From Symbiodinium natans (taxonomy: Eukaryota > Sar > Dinophyceae > Suessiales > Symbiodiniaceae): DNA of 64,000 nucleotides. The notes below the pieces were generated by a model that had not been told where the DNA came from, made no database searches, and saw only the letters and a program-made list of their open reading frames with translations. The stretch covers positions 26,729 to 90,728 of the forward strand of contig CAJNDS010002478.1 of the NCBI GenBank assembly GCA_905221605.1, read 5' to 3'. Made by a program: the position numbers and the translations under genes. This document shows positions 44,589 through 53,416 of the stretch, piece after piece (the first letter of the stretch is position 1; every line of letters starts with the position of its first letter).

Positions 44589-47500
44589 TGAACAGCACAA
44601 CCAATTCGCGCAACGACCCTCACTGCCGAGAGTCAGCCAGCTTGAGGTTCTGCCCGGAGGAGCCTCTACCCCGCTTTGGGATGCTCTGTTACACATGCCT
44701 AGGGAAAGGCAGCATGTTGCATTGGGCGTTCCGCTAGAAGACTCGCCTCTTGATGCCATCCGGCAGCCACTGTGGTTGCCGGGCTTTCTCACAGATTTAG
44801 TGCTTGTCCTCCTTATCGGGCTAGTGGTGAGAGGGAACTGGCACGACACATGGGCACAGCTCATTCACCCGGAGATCTGCCAAGTCTTCAGAGGCAAGCA
44901 CGAAACGCAAGCTGCGCAGGCATCGCTTACTGCGGGTCCGGGGGCTTCCAGCCCCTTGCAAAGCTTCCTCAACCTTTGGCTTGCGGAGGAACAATCCTAT
45001 CGCAAAGAATGGACGCCAACGCTGCTGAGTGGCGTGTTAGCTACGCTGCCTGACTCTCCGCTGCCCGGCCAAGAGGACGCCCGGACTCCTGCGCTGTGGC
45101 ATGCGGAGTGTCTACGCCTGTCCCATGACTCGTTGAGCAACGAGCACGATCCGAGGACTCGAGCCAGCATCTTTGCGCTCGCGGTTGGTCCCGCCTTCCT
45201 TACGCGCCTCTGTGATACCTTTTGGGGGGCGGACGGACACCTGGCAGCGCTGCTGGGAGCGTGCTCGTACGGCCTGGCCGCTAATCGTACTTCTGTATTC
45301 ATAACGGGTGCGCCCGGCAGCGGGAAGACACGATCCTGCGCGTTTCTAGGAGTACTCCTTGCGTGCCTGACGAGCCGGCTCACCCTGTACACCGCTCATG
45401 GCAATGAATCGGTTCGGGCCTATGTCGAAGCGGTTGATAGGCTCACGACTGCTAGCAATGAATTTGTTCGCAGCCGCATCGTTCGCATACCGGGTAACAA
45501 GGAGAAGGACACACATAAGCTCCCTTTTGATGTGCACGATTTGTACCGGGGGCTACTTGTAGCCACGACACATGGTACGATTGTGGCAAGGCTTAGCTTT
45601 CCCTACTCGCAGCTCATTAACCGTCTAAAGGATGTTGAGTTGCTCCTCCGAGATGAAGCCCAGCAATTGGGCACGCCTGGTTCCAACACCATTCTGGCGC
45701 ACATCAAGCATGCACTTGATGTCATGATTGGCGACCACAGACAGCCCGCTGGAGGATCGCGACCCAATTACCACTTCGTCACGGAGTTGTTGGAGCAAAA
45801 GATTTGTGGCCTCAATGCGGTCCCTGCCGACCTCCACACGCCAGCCACCTTGCCTGCGGCCCTTTTGCGGCAAACGGCCCAAAGTTCCGGCCCGTGGAAA
45901 AAGGGACAAGGCGAGATGCCCTCTTGGGGCAAGCCCCACCGTTCCTCTGGAGCGTCTGAGGTATTGTTCTCAGCGGTCTCGATGCTGGAATCGATTCTCT
46001 GTATAAGCATCGTCAAACCGAAGCAAGCCGAGACAGTCATGCAGGCCGCCGGGCTGAAGGCCATTGTCGGACCGGCTGTCAACCTCTCGCTCTGTTCATC
46101 CATGCGCCTCCCTCCTGAGATTGCTGCCATTCTATACGCATGTCGGTACTCGGAGGCGTGCCGCTTCGAGCTGATAGGCAGGGTCCCTCGGCTACGTATG
46201 CCACCAGGTCCCACGATGCAGCACCTGCTCGGGCGGCCACTGCGTAGCCTTGCAGGCAGGTGGATGGAAACGTGTCGATGGGTACGGGTGCAAGATCAGG
46301 ATGAGACCCAAACCAAGCTAGGCAGAAGCTACGACCTCAGCATGGTCCTGGCGGACATTGTGCTCACTTTTGGGCACCAGGTCTATCCTGACTCCCCTAT
46401 CGGGATGGTCTCTCAGTATGCCAGGATTGTTACCCAAATGAAGTTTATGCTGCAGTTGAGTCTCCCCGCAGACCCACTGGGCGATGACGATATGAGCCTA
46501 CTTGAAGCCTGCCAAACCGCGGAAGACTTCCCGCTGACTGGCGCGCCCAACACTTGGAGCCTTGTGACGTTTCGGACCTTCCTCATGAATCGCATAGGGT
46601 CCCTTAAACGCTTCTTCGGCGCTATCACCACGGCCTGCTCCACTGGCCCCACATTTGGGATATGTGTCTTTGTGACATGTCGGGCTTCTGGATTCCTGTT
46701 TAGTAGCGAGGCAGGGTTTGCCCGAGCCACCTCCTCCTTCACGAGAGGGCTTGGGGCTTTGGTTTTCGTGGCACCGCACTACTCTGATGGTATAGGTGCA
46801 TGCTTCCAAATGGCGGCCTGCGCAACCGGGGGCCTAATTGAATGCGCTGAATATGTGCGCACACAAGCCAGCTTGTGGAGCATGGATGGCCCTGGCATTG
46901 CAACGGCATTACACAAGCAAGCCTTCCGAGAACGGACAGTAGCCAGCATCGTGCTGCCTGCGGAACGCAAAGTTGGGCTGGACCTCTTTGGAACACCACC
47001 CCTGCATCAAGCGTGGGCTTTGAAGGCCACCTGGGGAGATAAGCGGGAGGTTTTTTACCGCGCACTTCAGCAAGAAGGATGGGGGAGTCCCTCTTTCACC
47101 TCCAACTCCTACTCGGGCACCATTGATAGTCTGCAAACGCGCGGCTTCGTCCTGGAGCCCCTGCCCAATGCTGTGTATTGTGTCCCCTTCCAGCCGGTGA
47201 GGGAAGGAGATGGGGTTGCCCAGTACCTCACCTGCTTGCTAGGGGACACCAGCATTAGGATGCCGCCCAAGCGGGGATCGGCTCAACGCGCTGACCCGGC
47301 TTTCGAACACAAGGCCGGCATACTGCGAGCCCCCCGTGGTCTTCACCTCCTACCTGTTCGTACAGGTAAGGCTGCCTCCGAAACTGCGATTGATGTGGAC
47401 TCTCCGGGAAACAGCCCTGTGCCCGCGGGTAGTAACAGTCCCGACGTGGTAGTTGCTACTGCAGTCGAGGTTCCTACGCCGCAGCAGTCGCCAGCCCAAG

Positions 47501-47670
47501 GCGAGGCTACCACAAACGCGCGCCATGGCGAGCGGTGGGGTACACACCATGGCTCCAGCCTCGGGCCGCGAGGGGCTCCATTGCGGCAGCTGTCAGCCCG
47601 CCTCCGCCAGCTAGACGGGACGTTTCCCGAACCCCTTGCGGCACCCCAACGCGGGAGAGAAGACCACTGA
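44548..47670 (+). CDS. UPF1-like superfamily 1 helicase
   Basis: A 1040-codon frame from ATG 44548. Helicase motifs in order: I/Walker A 'GAPGSGKT' at 45307-45330 (residues 254-261), II/Walker B 'DEAQQ' at 45652 (residue 369), III 'GDHRQ' at 45730 (residue 395), a 'RLPPEIAAILYA' segment in place of the motif IV-region 'YRMHPxI', 'IGMVSQYARIV' as the motif IV/V-region 'IGIITPYRxQ', and 'FARATSSFTRG' as motif VI 'xxVAxTRAR'. DEAQQ and this set place it near UPF1/SMG2-type 5'-3' RNA/DNA helicases. The N-terminal ~230 residues have one hydrophobic stretch ('DLVLVLLIGLVV'). The last ~100 codons are Pro/Ser-rich and hand over to another frame near 47560-47660. Intronless. A truncated relative lies at 58617-59172. 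Confidence 0.78.
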   Translation: MQPVNITIALLLTDEQHNQFAQRPSLPRVSQLEVLPGGASTPLWDALLHMPRERQHVALGVPLEDSPLDAIRQPLWLPGFLTDLVLVLLIGLVVRGNWHDTWAQLIHPEICQVFRGKHETQAAQASLTAGPGASSPLQSFLNLWLAEEQSYRKEWTPTLLSGVLATLPDSPLPGQEDARTPALWHAECLRLSHDSLSNEHDPRTRASIFALAVGPAFLTRLCDTFWGADGHLAALLGACSYGLAANRTSVFITGAPGSGKTRSCAFLGVLLACLTSRLTLYTAHGNESVRAYVEAVDRLTTASNEFVRSRIVRIPGNKEKDTHKLPFDVHDLYRGLLVATTHGTIVARLSFPYSQLINRLKDVELLLRDEAQQLGTPGSNTILAHIKHALDVMIGDHRQPAGGSRPNYHFVTELLEQKICGLNAVPADLHTPATLPAALLRQTAQSSGPWKKGQGEMPSWGKPHRSSGASEVLFSAVSMLESILCISIVKPKQAETVMQAAGLKAIVGPAVNLSLCSSMRLPPEIAAILYACRYSEACRFELIGRVPRLRMPPGPTMQHLLGRPLRSLAGRWMETCRWVRVQDQDETQTKLGRSYDLSMVLADIVLTFGHQVYPDSPIGMVSQYARIVTQMKFMLQLSLPADPLGDDDMSLLEACQTAEDFPLTGAPNTWSLVTFRTFLMNRIGSLKRFFGAITTACSTGPTFGICVFVTCRASGFLFSSEAGFARATSSFTRGLGALVFVAPHYSDGIGACFQMAACATGGLIECAEYVRTQASLWSMDGPGIATALHKQAFRERTVASIVLPAERKVGLDLFGTPPLHQAWALKATWGDKREVFYRALQQEGWGSPSFTSNSYSGTIDSLQTRGFVLEPLPNAVYCVPFQPVREGDGVAQYLTCLLGDTSIRMPPKRGSAQRADPAFEHKAGILRAPRGLHLLPVRTGKAASETAIDVDSPGNSPVPAGSNSPDVVVATAVEVPTPQQSPAQGEATTNARHGERWGTHHGSSLGPRGAPLRQLSARLRQLDGTFPEPLAAPQRGREDH

Positions 47671-48545
47671 CGAAGGAGCCTGCAACGAAAGAGCATGCGG
47701 TTGTGCCGGCCGCGAGTCCTATTGCTCTGGATGCTTGTGTGACGACTCCCTCTAGTGAAGTTGATCACCGGATCGGAGGGGGTAGCGCCGCCTCGTGTCC
47801 ACCCCGTAGTGGCGGCAACATTAGGGACCCGCCGCCTGGCGTACGACGTCCACCCAGCCCCCGGACACGGCCCACGCACACAGCATCTCCGGATGGGATT
47901 AGGACGGTTGAGGCGTCACAGCCCCCTTGCGCTAAGTCTCCCACGGACTCACTTGGCCTGACGGAACCAAAATCGGATCTCCCTATGCCTCCCCATGGCC
48001 TGACGCCCATCCCCGCCAGGCCTGTGCCCGCTGTCCAAGCTCGCAAGGAAAGTCGGCCTCTCGCTTTGGACAAAGACGGCTCTCAGCAGCTGGAACCACC
48101 AAAAGCCAAGCCTCGAGGGCCTAGCGAGCCCAGCGGCACCCGCGATCCCAGCGCCCCAGCCTGCGCACCCATCATGCAGAGCAACACAGTCTCGGTCTGT
48201 GATCTCATGTGGCGCGCACTTGCAGCGGGACATCACTTTGGTAAGAATGTCAAACCTCGGCCCTACATGAACCTGCGTGACTCGCAACACCTCACAACAC
48301 ACTGCCAGCAGCTTCGGGCATATAGGGCCTATGAGGTGTTTTTGAACGGCATACCGAACCAGCTGCAAGACTCGGGTATGCTGATCGGAATCGCTGACAC
48401 GCTACTGCATCTGCCTGAAACGTTTCCGGCAGCGTATTTGAAGGTTTATGACCCTATCATCACGCAGTGCCTTAGATTTCTCTGCGGTGTCGGACTTGCC
48501 GAGTGTCATCAATGCCAGTTTTCCTGCAATGCTCAGCTACGCTGA
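47535..48545 (+). pseudogene. Giant frame part 5: disordered linker and helical domain
   Basis: Protein-like from about 47640. About 180 residues are Pro/Ser/Thr-rich and disordered, then a helical part: 'SNTVSVCDLMWRALAAGHHF', 'HLTTHCQQLRAYRAYEVFLN', 'DSGMLIGIADTLLHLPETFP'. The end after ~48480 looks out of frame and the signal moves to 48448-49842. No family recognised. Confidence 0.4.
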
Positions 48546-49842
48546 CCCAGATTATTGGCTGGGTGCACTTCTGCTCGCATTCGAGTCCCGCCAAAAAGGT
48601 CCCCTGGAGCGTACGGCAGGGCTGCCCATTGTTATTGGTTTTCCTGAATCTGACAATAAAATTACTGACCTGCAGATCAATGTGCCGCCTGCAGCCATGG
48701 TGGCCTTCTTGGCTGGCCGCGCTTATCGGTGTCCCACGTGCCCTACTACCAAATATGTGATGGACGCGCACAGTGGACTGCCACAAGTCACTGGCCAAGC
48801 CTCCCAAGAAGCCTTGCAGGCATGGGCCGCAGCTGCTAAGCACACGGACGTGGAAACGGCCAGGCTTGCCCAGCCCAGCCTGAATACGTTCCTAGGCATC
48901 ACGCTGCAGGGCACACAGACACTTGGGCAAAGGCACTATCAAGAATTTAGGCCGGACCTCCCCCCTGCCCATTTCCTTGACGCCATCCGGCTTGCTCTTG
49001 CGGCCTCGGTGGCCAACCAAAACATTGAGCATTTTTGGTCAGTTTTTAACTTGGAATGGCCTGACACTTCTCACAGAATGGCTGTTTTTCTACGGCGAGT
49101 GTTGCCCCTAGAGTGCTTGCTCTCCTCGCCCTGTGCTGCGCCTGTGGAAGCGAACACTGCAGCAACCTCGCCGGAGGTCGTCAGCATCTCTTCCGAAACT
49201 AACGAAGGCTCTCCCTGCCCGATGGATGACATGTCAGACGCGGAGGACGAACCCGAGGCACAGGTGAATGATTGGCGCTTCTCGGAGCTGCGAACCACTG
49301 ACCTTGCAGCTTTGCGAGAAGTGGATGTCTCCGCCCCTTTCCGGCTGCCAGTCATCTTTGATGCGCATTGGAAAGGGATCAGCACCACACCCACCAAGCA
49401 TGGGCCCCAACGTCCCCAAAATGCGTGGTATGACGCAGCCACTGCTCATTGGGCTGCCATTAAGGGGCTCATGCGAGCCAAACATCCAACCAAGCAGCGC
49501 CTCAACAGCTTCTGGTTTAGGATGTACTGTCATGGCACCCCCAAGGACCCTGATCCTTCGGCCCTGCGTGCTGCAGTTACCTCCTTCCCCTTTCAGTATA
49601 AGGACGAAGGTGTTGTGCAGTACAGGCAAATCCAGGAAGCTGTCCGGGTGATGTGGCACGCGGCCCAAACCTCAATGACAAGATACATGCGTATCCCCAT
49701 TCCGGACGGCATCCCTGAGTGGGGGGTTGATGAGCAAGAGCTGCCTCCAATGCAGGTCATGCCCAGCCGAGGGAGGCGTTCCCATACCACCTCAGCTGGC
49801 CATCGCTCCCGGCGTCCGGACTGGGATGGCTCCTGGCAATAG
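48448..49842 (+). pseudogene. Giant frame part 6: C-terminal region
   Basis: Continues from about 48480 with 'VINASFPAMLSYADPDYWLG' and 'GLPIVIGFPESDNKITDLQI', a Cys pair 'YRCPTCPTTKYV', an acidic low-complexity piece near 49200-49260 ('DMSDAEDEPEAQ'), and a final globular part with 'RLPVIFDAHWKGIS' and 'VVQYRQIQEAVRVMWHAA'. It ends in an Arg-rich tail and TAG at 49842. No family recognised. The two Cys alone do not make a zinc finger. Confidence 0.45.
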
Positions 49843-51705
49843 ACAGCAAACTGTCATCTGAGGGCTCCTACTGACGCCATGCGAACGCACCATTGAGTCC
49901 TTTCATGGCATGCTGCCTAGCGTGATGTGAGCCCTCACATCTCCTCACCGATACATGCCGCAAGACTACCTCGGGATACTCTTGGTTTGGCAACCCTCTC
50001 GTGGTCTATGCCACGGATTGGATCGTGCTTGTCTTTTGTGTGCTTACAGCTTGCAGCTGTGAACACCCTTCTGGGTCGGCCCCGCGGTGTGCCTGTGGGA
50101 ACGGGGGGCCTTTCTTTCGTGGTTGCTCCACTGGCCATCTGCCACGGACTACCCTGGACCGGTCCTGCCTGGATGTTCCAGCTTTGTCATCGGTAAAACG
50201 GCCAATCTTCCTTTCCTCTGCCCCCTCTAGGTGGGCAGGTTGCCCGCTTCTATGTGCTACGACCGTGTGTGAACCCCTCGGACTTGAGTGTTGACCATCT
50301 CTCGTCTGGACGGTGACACCCCCTTGTCGTACAACGGCGTCATGCCAATTGGGAGAGACCAGCTAGGGGATGCTGCTTCTGGGCTGTGGACACTTCTACG
50401 CGGAGATCAGGTTTCCACTTCCCTGGCAATGTGCCATCGAGCACCTGTGGACAACCTGGCCTTCACGAGAGCCATTCTCGCCTGTGCTTGGGTTGCTGCG
50501 GGGTTCCCTGCCTGCTTGGGTGTATATCTCTGCTTGCGTCAAAGCAGCCATACATGACTACCTCCCCATCGGTAGGTGGCCAAGCGTGATGTGAGCCCTC
50601 ACATCTCCTCGCCGACGTCTGTCGGTTTGGGCATGGAGGGTCTGATTCTGGTTATTGAACCCTCAACCCTCACCGGCCAAGGAGATAGTTGCTTGGCCTT
50701 GAGTGCGAAGTTTCGACTGGGGGACTCTCCCGCTTCCTGCGGGGCAGGTGGGGTCCCCGCCTGCTTGGGTTTACCTGATGGCTCTGATTGGAACGAAGCA
50801 GTCAAGCCTGCTTTGGCCGTCGGACGAGACTCTTGTGAGTCAAAAGAACGTTGCGCCTTGTGCTCGGAGAGGCTCCACTGGCTGACCACCATGGAGTGCT
50901 CTGGGCTGGTCCTACCCTTTGTTCTTGCCGTTAAGTCCCCACTGGCTGACCACCATGGGGCAACTTTATACTTCGGATCAAGAAGGTTGACACCTGCAAC
51001 GTCCCGTGCCAAGGCACGACTATGCCCCACCTGTGATGGCGGACTTGTGAACCTTCTCGTGAACGGCCTTGGCTGGTGCTGAATGTAGTCGCATCGGTGG
51101 CTGCATGATGGTGGTTTTGTGAATCTGGCAACGTCGCCTTTTGCGACGCACCTGCGCACTCGGTGCTACATGTGTGCTCCCGGCCTCTTCGACGATTTCG
51201 AGTACTGAGTGCACAGGGTGACCTAGCAGTTCGGCGCGCTGGCTGTGGACACTTCTACGTGGAGATTATGCACCCGCTGACTTGGCAGGGAGCCATTCCC
51301 CACTTGTAGAACAACCTGGCCCTCTTGAGACTCTAGAGGGTCACCCTCGTCTGAGCTTGGCCTGCGGCAGGGCAAGTGGGCTCCCCGCCCGCGTGGATGT
51401 TACCTGAAGGCTCTGATTGGATCAAAGTAGCAATACCATGGAGATCCTTGCACTTCGGCACCAATGTGATGTGAGCCCTCCCATCTCCTTACCGACGTAC
51501 CTCGCGGGTTTGGGTTTGGAGGGACCTGATGCGTGCCGATGCGCAGGCCAGCGCCAAGGTTGCGTGGCCTTGTGTGAGATGCCTGGACTGGGAGGTTCCT
51601 CGTTGTCATTATAAACCCTGTGGCGTTAAGGGTTTGGTAACTCGCTGTGGACTCTCCCCGTGGAATCGGTAGCTGCAGCTACTCTCGCCCCCCCTCTGGC
51701 CGTGC
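49843..51705 (+). pseudogene. Three decayed tandem pieces of the 39.2-kb hydrolase frame
   Basis: The hydrolase string 'CCTGGTTGTGGACATTTCTA' and its surroundings recur at 50378-50470 ('GCGHFYAEI', 'FPLPWQCAIEHLW') and 51240-51320 ('GCGHFYVEIMHPLTWQGAI'), and its 'GTGATGCGAGCCCTCGCATC' part recurs at 49920-49950, 50586-50615 and 51467-51500. Stops and indels break all of them. Each piece keeps the gene order of the parent, so these look like repeated partial duplications of a segment of frame 39247-40116. Confidence 0.75.
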
Positions 51706-52045
51706 GCGGGCACCTCTCTGGGTGGGCACTTGTACGCCAGGTTGACTGGAGAACCCTGTGCTCGGAGCTACTCCACTGGCTGACCACCATGGAGTGCCCT
51801 GGGCCGGTCCTGCTTTGATTGTTCTTGCTGTCAAGTCCCCACTGGCTGACCTCCATGGGGCATATGCCCCCTGTGCCGGGCGCGGACACCTCTCTGGGTG
51901 GGCACTTGTACGCCAAGGTGAATGGAGCACCCAGAGCTCGGAGCTACTCCACTGGCTGACCACCATGGAGTGCCCTGGGCCGGTCTTGCCTTGATTGTTC
52001 TTGCTGTTAAGTCCCCACTGGCTGACCACCATGGGGCATATGCAC
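50860..52045. repeat. CCACTGGCTGACCACCATGG modules (three units)
   Basis: The string 'CCACTGGCTGACCACCATGG' occurs in pairs ~65 bases apart at 50876/50939, 51772/51838 and 51949/52015, inside a ~180-base unit that starts 'GGGCACTTGTACGCCA' (51727, 51900). Three related units in inverse orientation lie in 57400-58540. Confidence 0.88.
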
Positions 52046-52480
52046 ATCTTTCATCCCCCCTAGGGAGTCTGACTTGCAACATCTTTTCGCCATTGAGTGT
52101 CGGTTGTCTGTCCTTGACAACGAGTACGTGATCCGAACCTCTTCTGATGACCTCGGTTTGAATAACCGCTGTCGCACCAGTGGCTACATGATGGTGGTTT
52201 TGAGAATCTGGCAATGTCGCAATTTGCGATTCCCCCACAAGCTCTGTGCTTCCTTGTGAACCGGGACTTCATTGACGACTTCGAGTACTGAGTCCGTGGG
52301 GTATCTAGTAGTTCAGCGCGATTGCTCGCTTTGTTTCTTTGGTGTTTGTTTGCTTGGTGGTTGCTTGGTGTGTCTGGCGGATTGTGTGCGCTGACTTTGT
52401 TTCACCCTTTACGTCGAGCCCAACAAGACCGGCCTACTGTGCTACTGATGTAGTAAAGAGGCGTCAGTCCAAAAAAAAAA
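52046..52480 (+). other. 3' end of the helicase element with poly(A)
   Basis: Shared with the inverse copy (57630-58080): 'GGCTACATGATGGTGGTTTT', 'GAGTACTGAG', 'GTTTCACCC', 'GGCCTACTGTGCTACTGATG' and the terminal 'TAGTAAAGAGGCGTCAGTCC' followed by ten A at 52471-52480. No coding function is seen. Confidence 0.8.
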
Positions 52481-52498
52481 TTCTGCGGGGCCTGGGCA
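52480..52498. repeat. 19-bp exact repeat, candidate target-site duplication (right)
   Basis: 'ATTCTGCGGGGCCTGGGCA' directly after the poly(A); identical to 32484-32502. Confidence 0.4.
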
Positions 52499-53416
52499 AG
52501 ATTCTTGCTGATCCGATTTGGGCTGGATGGGCACCCCTCGGACGTGTGGTCCTCATAAAGGGACAGGGCATCGTCTTGGAGGTTGGCGGCCCCGAGTGCA
52601 GCATCGGAGTCCAGGCTGGCAGCTAAGGCGAGCGGCGGGCTCAGATCTGGGCTGGGCAGGCGTCTGGCCCGTTTGCTCTCAGAAGTTGGGCTCCAGGAAG
52701 CGCGGGCTTAAAGAGAGCATTTGACATATCCAAGAGAAAATGGCTCCGAGCTGGCGAGAAAAACGGCTGCGGCGGCCGAACAGCAGGGCATGTGTGGGCA
52801 ACTGCGTGAAGCAACGGCAAGTGCTCAGAGCTCAAGGACACAGGAGGCATGCACGCAGAGGTGGGGCTCTTTTTTCCCGGTTAAGTCGATCGAGGAAGAA
52901 CTTCACCTGGCCAGGGGGGGCAGTAGGTCAAAGGTTGGGCAGAGGGGCGGGGCGTGACTAAAGCAACCCTGGCAGCGGAGCAAATAGGCAATCTGGGCAG
53001 GTGCAGGCTTGTGCCTGGAATTCAGGCGTGAAATGGGCAAGCCAGCTTGGGCATCTAAGGCTTGGCAAAGTGCCCCCAAGGCGATTCTCTGTTCCGATCG
53101 AATTCGTGGCAGCGGCTGCATTGATGGCGGTCGTGCCGATCAGAATCAGGCTCGTCAGTGTTCTGTGCGCACACTAGGCCGAATGGGCAAAAGGGCTGTG
53201 TGCTACAGGGCCTGGCACAGCGTAGGCGCTGGTTGTGGTCCATGTAAAATAGGCGGGTGTCCTCCTCCTAGGCGGAAGGTGTCTGGAAGGCAGACACTAG
53301 GCACGATGGTGCATCCGCGAAAGCGCCGATCAGGAGGCTCGGGGATGCAAAGGCGTGGGCATGCGGGCAGCCTGTCTGCGGCAAACAATGCGAGAAATCC
53401 TCAAGCCTATGGGCTC
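52499..53416. other. Region right of the element
   Basis: Short frames on both strands and no recognisable domain. Probably 3' flank of the CCCH gene on the minus strand. Confidence 0.35.

Larger units (their letters stand above)
38168..52480 (+). mobile_element. Helicase-bearing element with poly(A) end
   Basis: A plus-strand unit made of a short basic N-terminal frame (38168-38948), an alpha/beta-hydrolase-like frame (39247-40116), a ~9.2-kb chain of overlapping frames (40641-49842) with a second hydrolase-like domain and a UPF1-like helicase, then ~2.6 kb of decayed hydrolase pieces and modules ending in 'TAAAGAGGCGTCAGTCC' plus ten A. The left border is not certain; the coding start is used here. 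Mobility is shown by the truncated copy at 57629-59172, which shares the 3' end and has a target-site duplication. No reverse transcriptase, integrase or transposase is visible, so it would depend on another element's machinery, or the enzyme is unrecognised. Confidence 0.6.

Noticed and set aside
38168-49842. Programmed ribosomal frameshifting at the junctions
   Set aside because: No slippery heptamer of the usual type is evident at the overlaps, and shifts are in both directions; decay or read errors are simpler.
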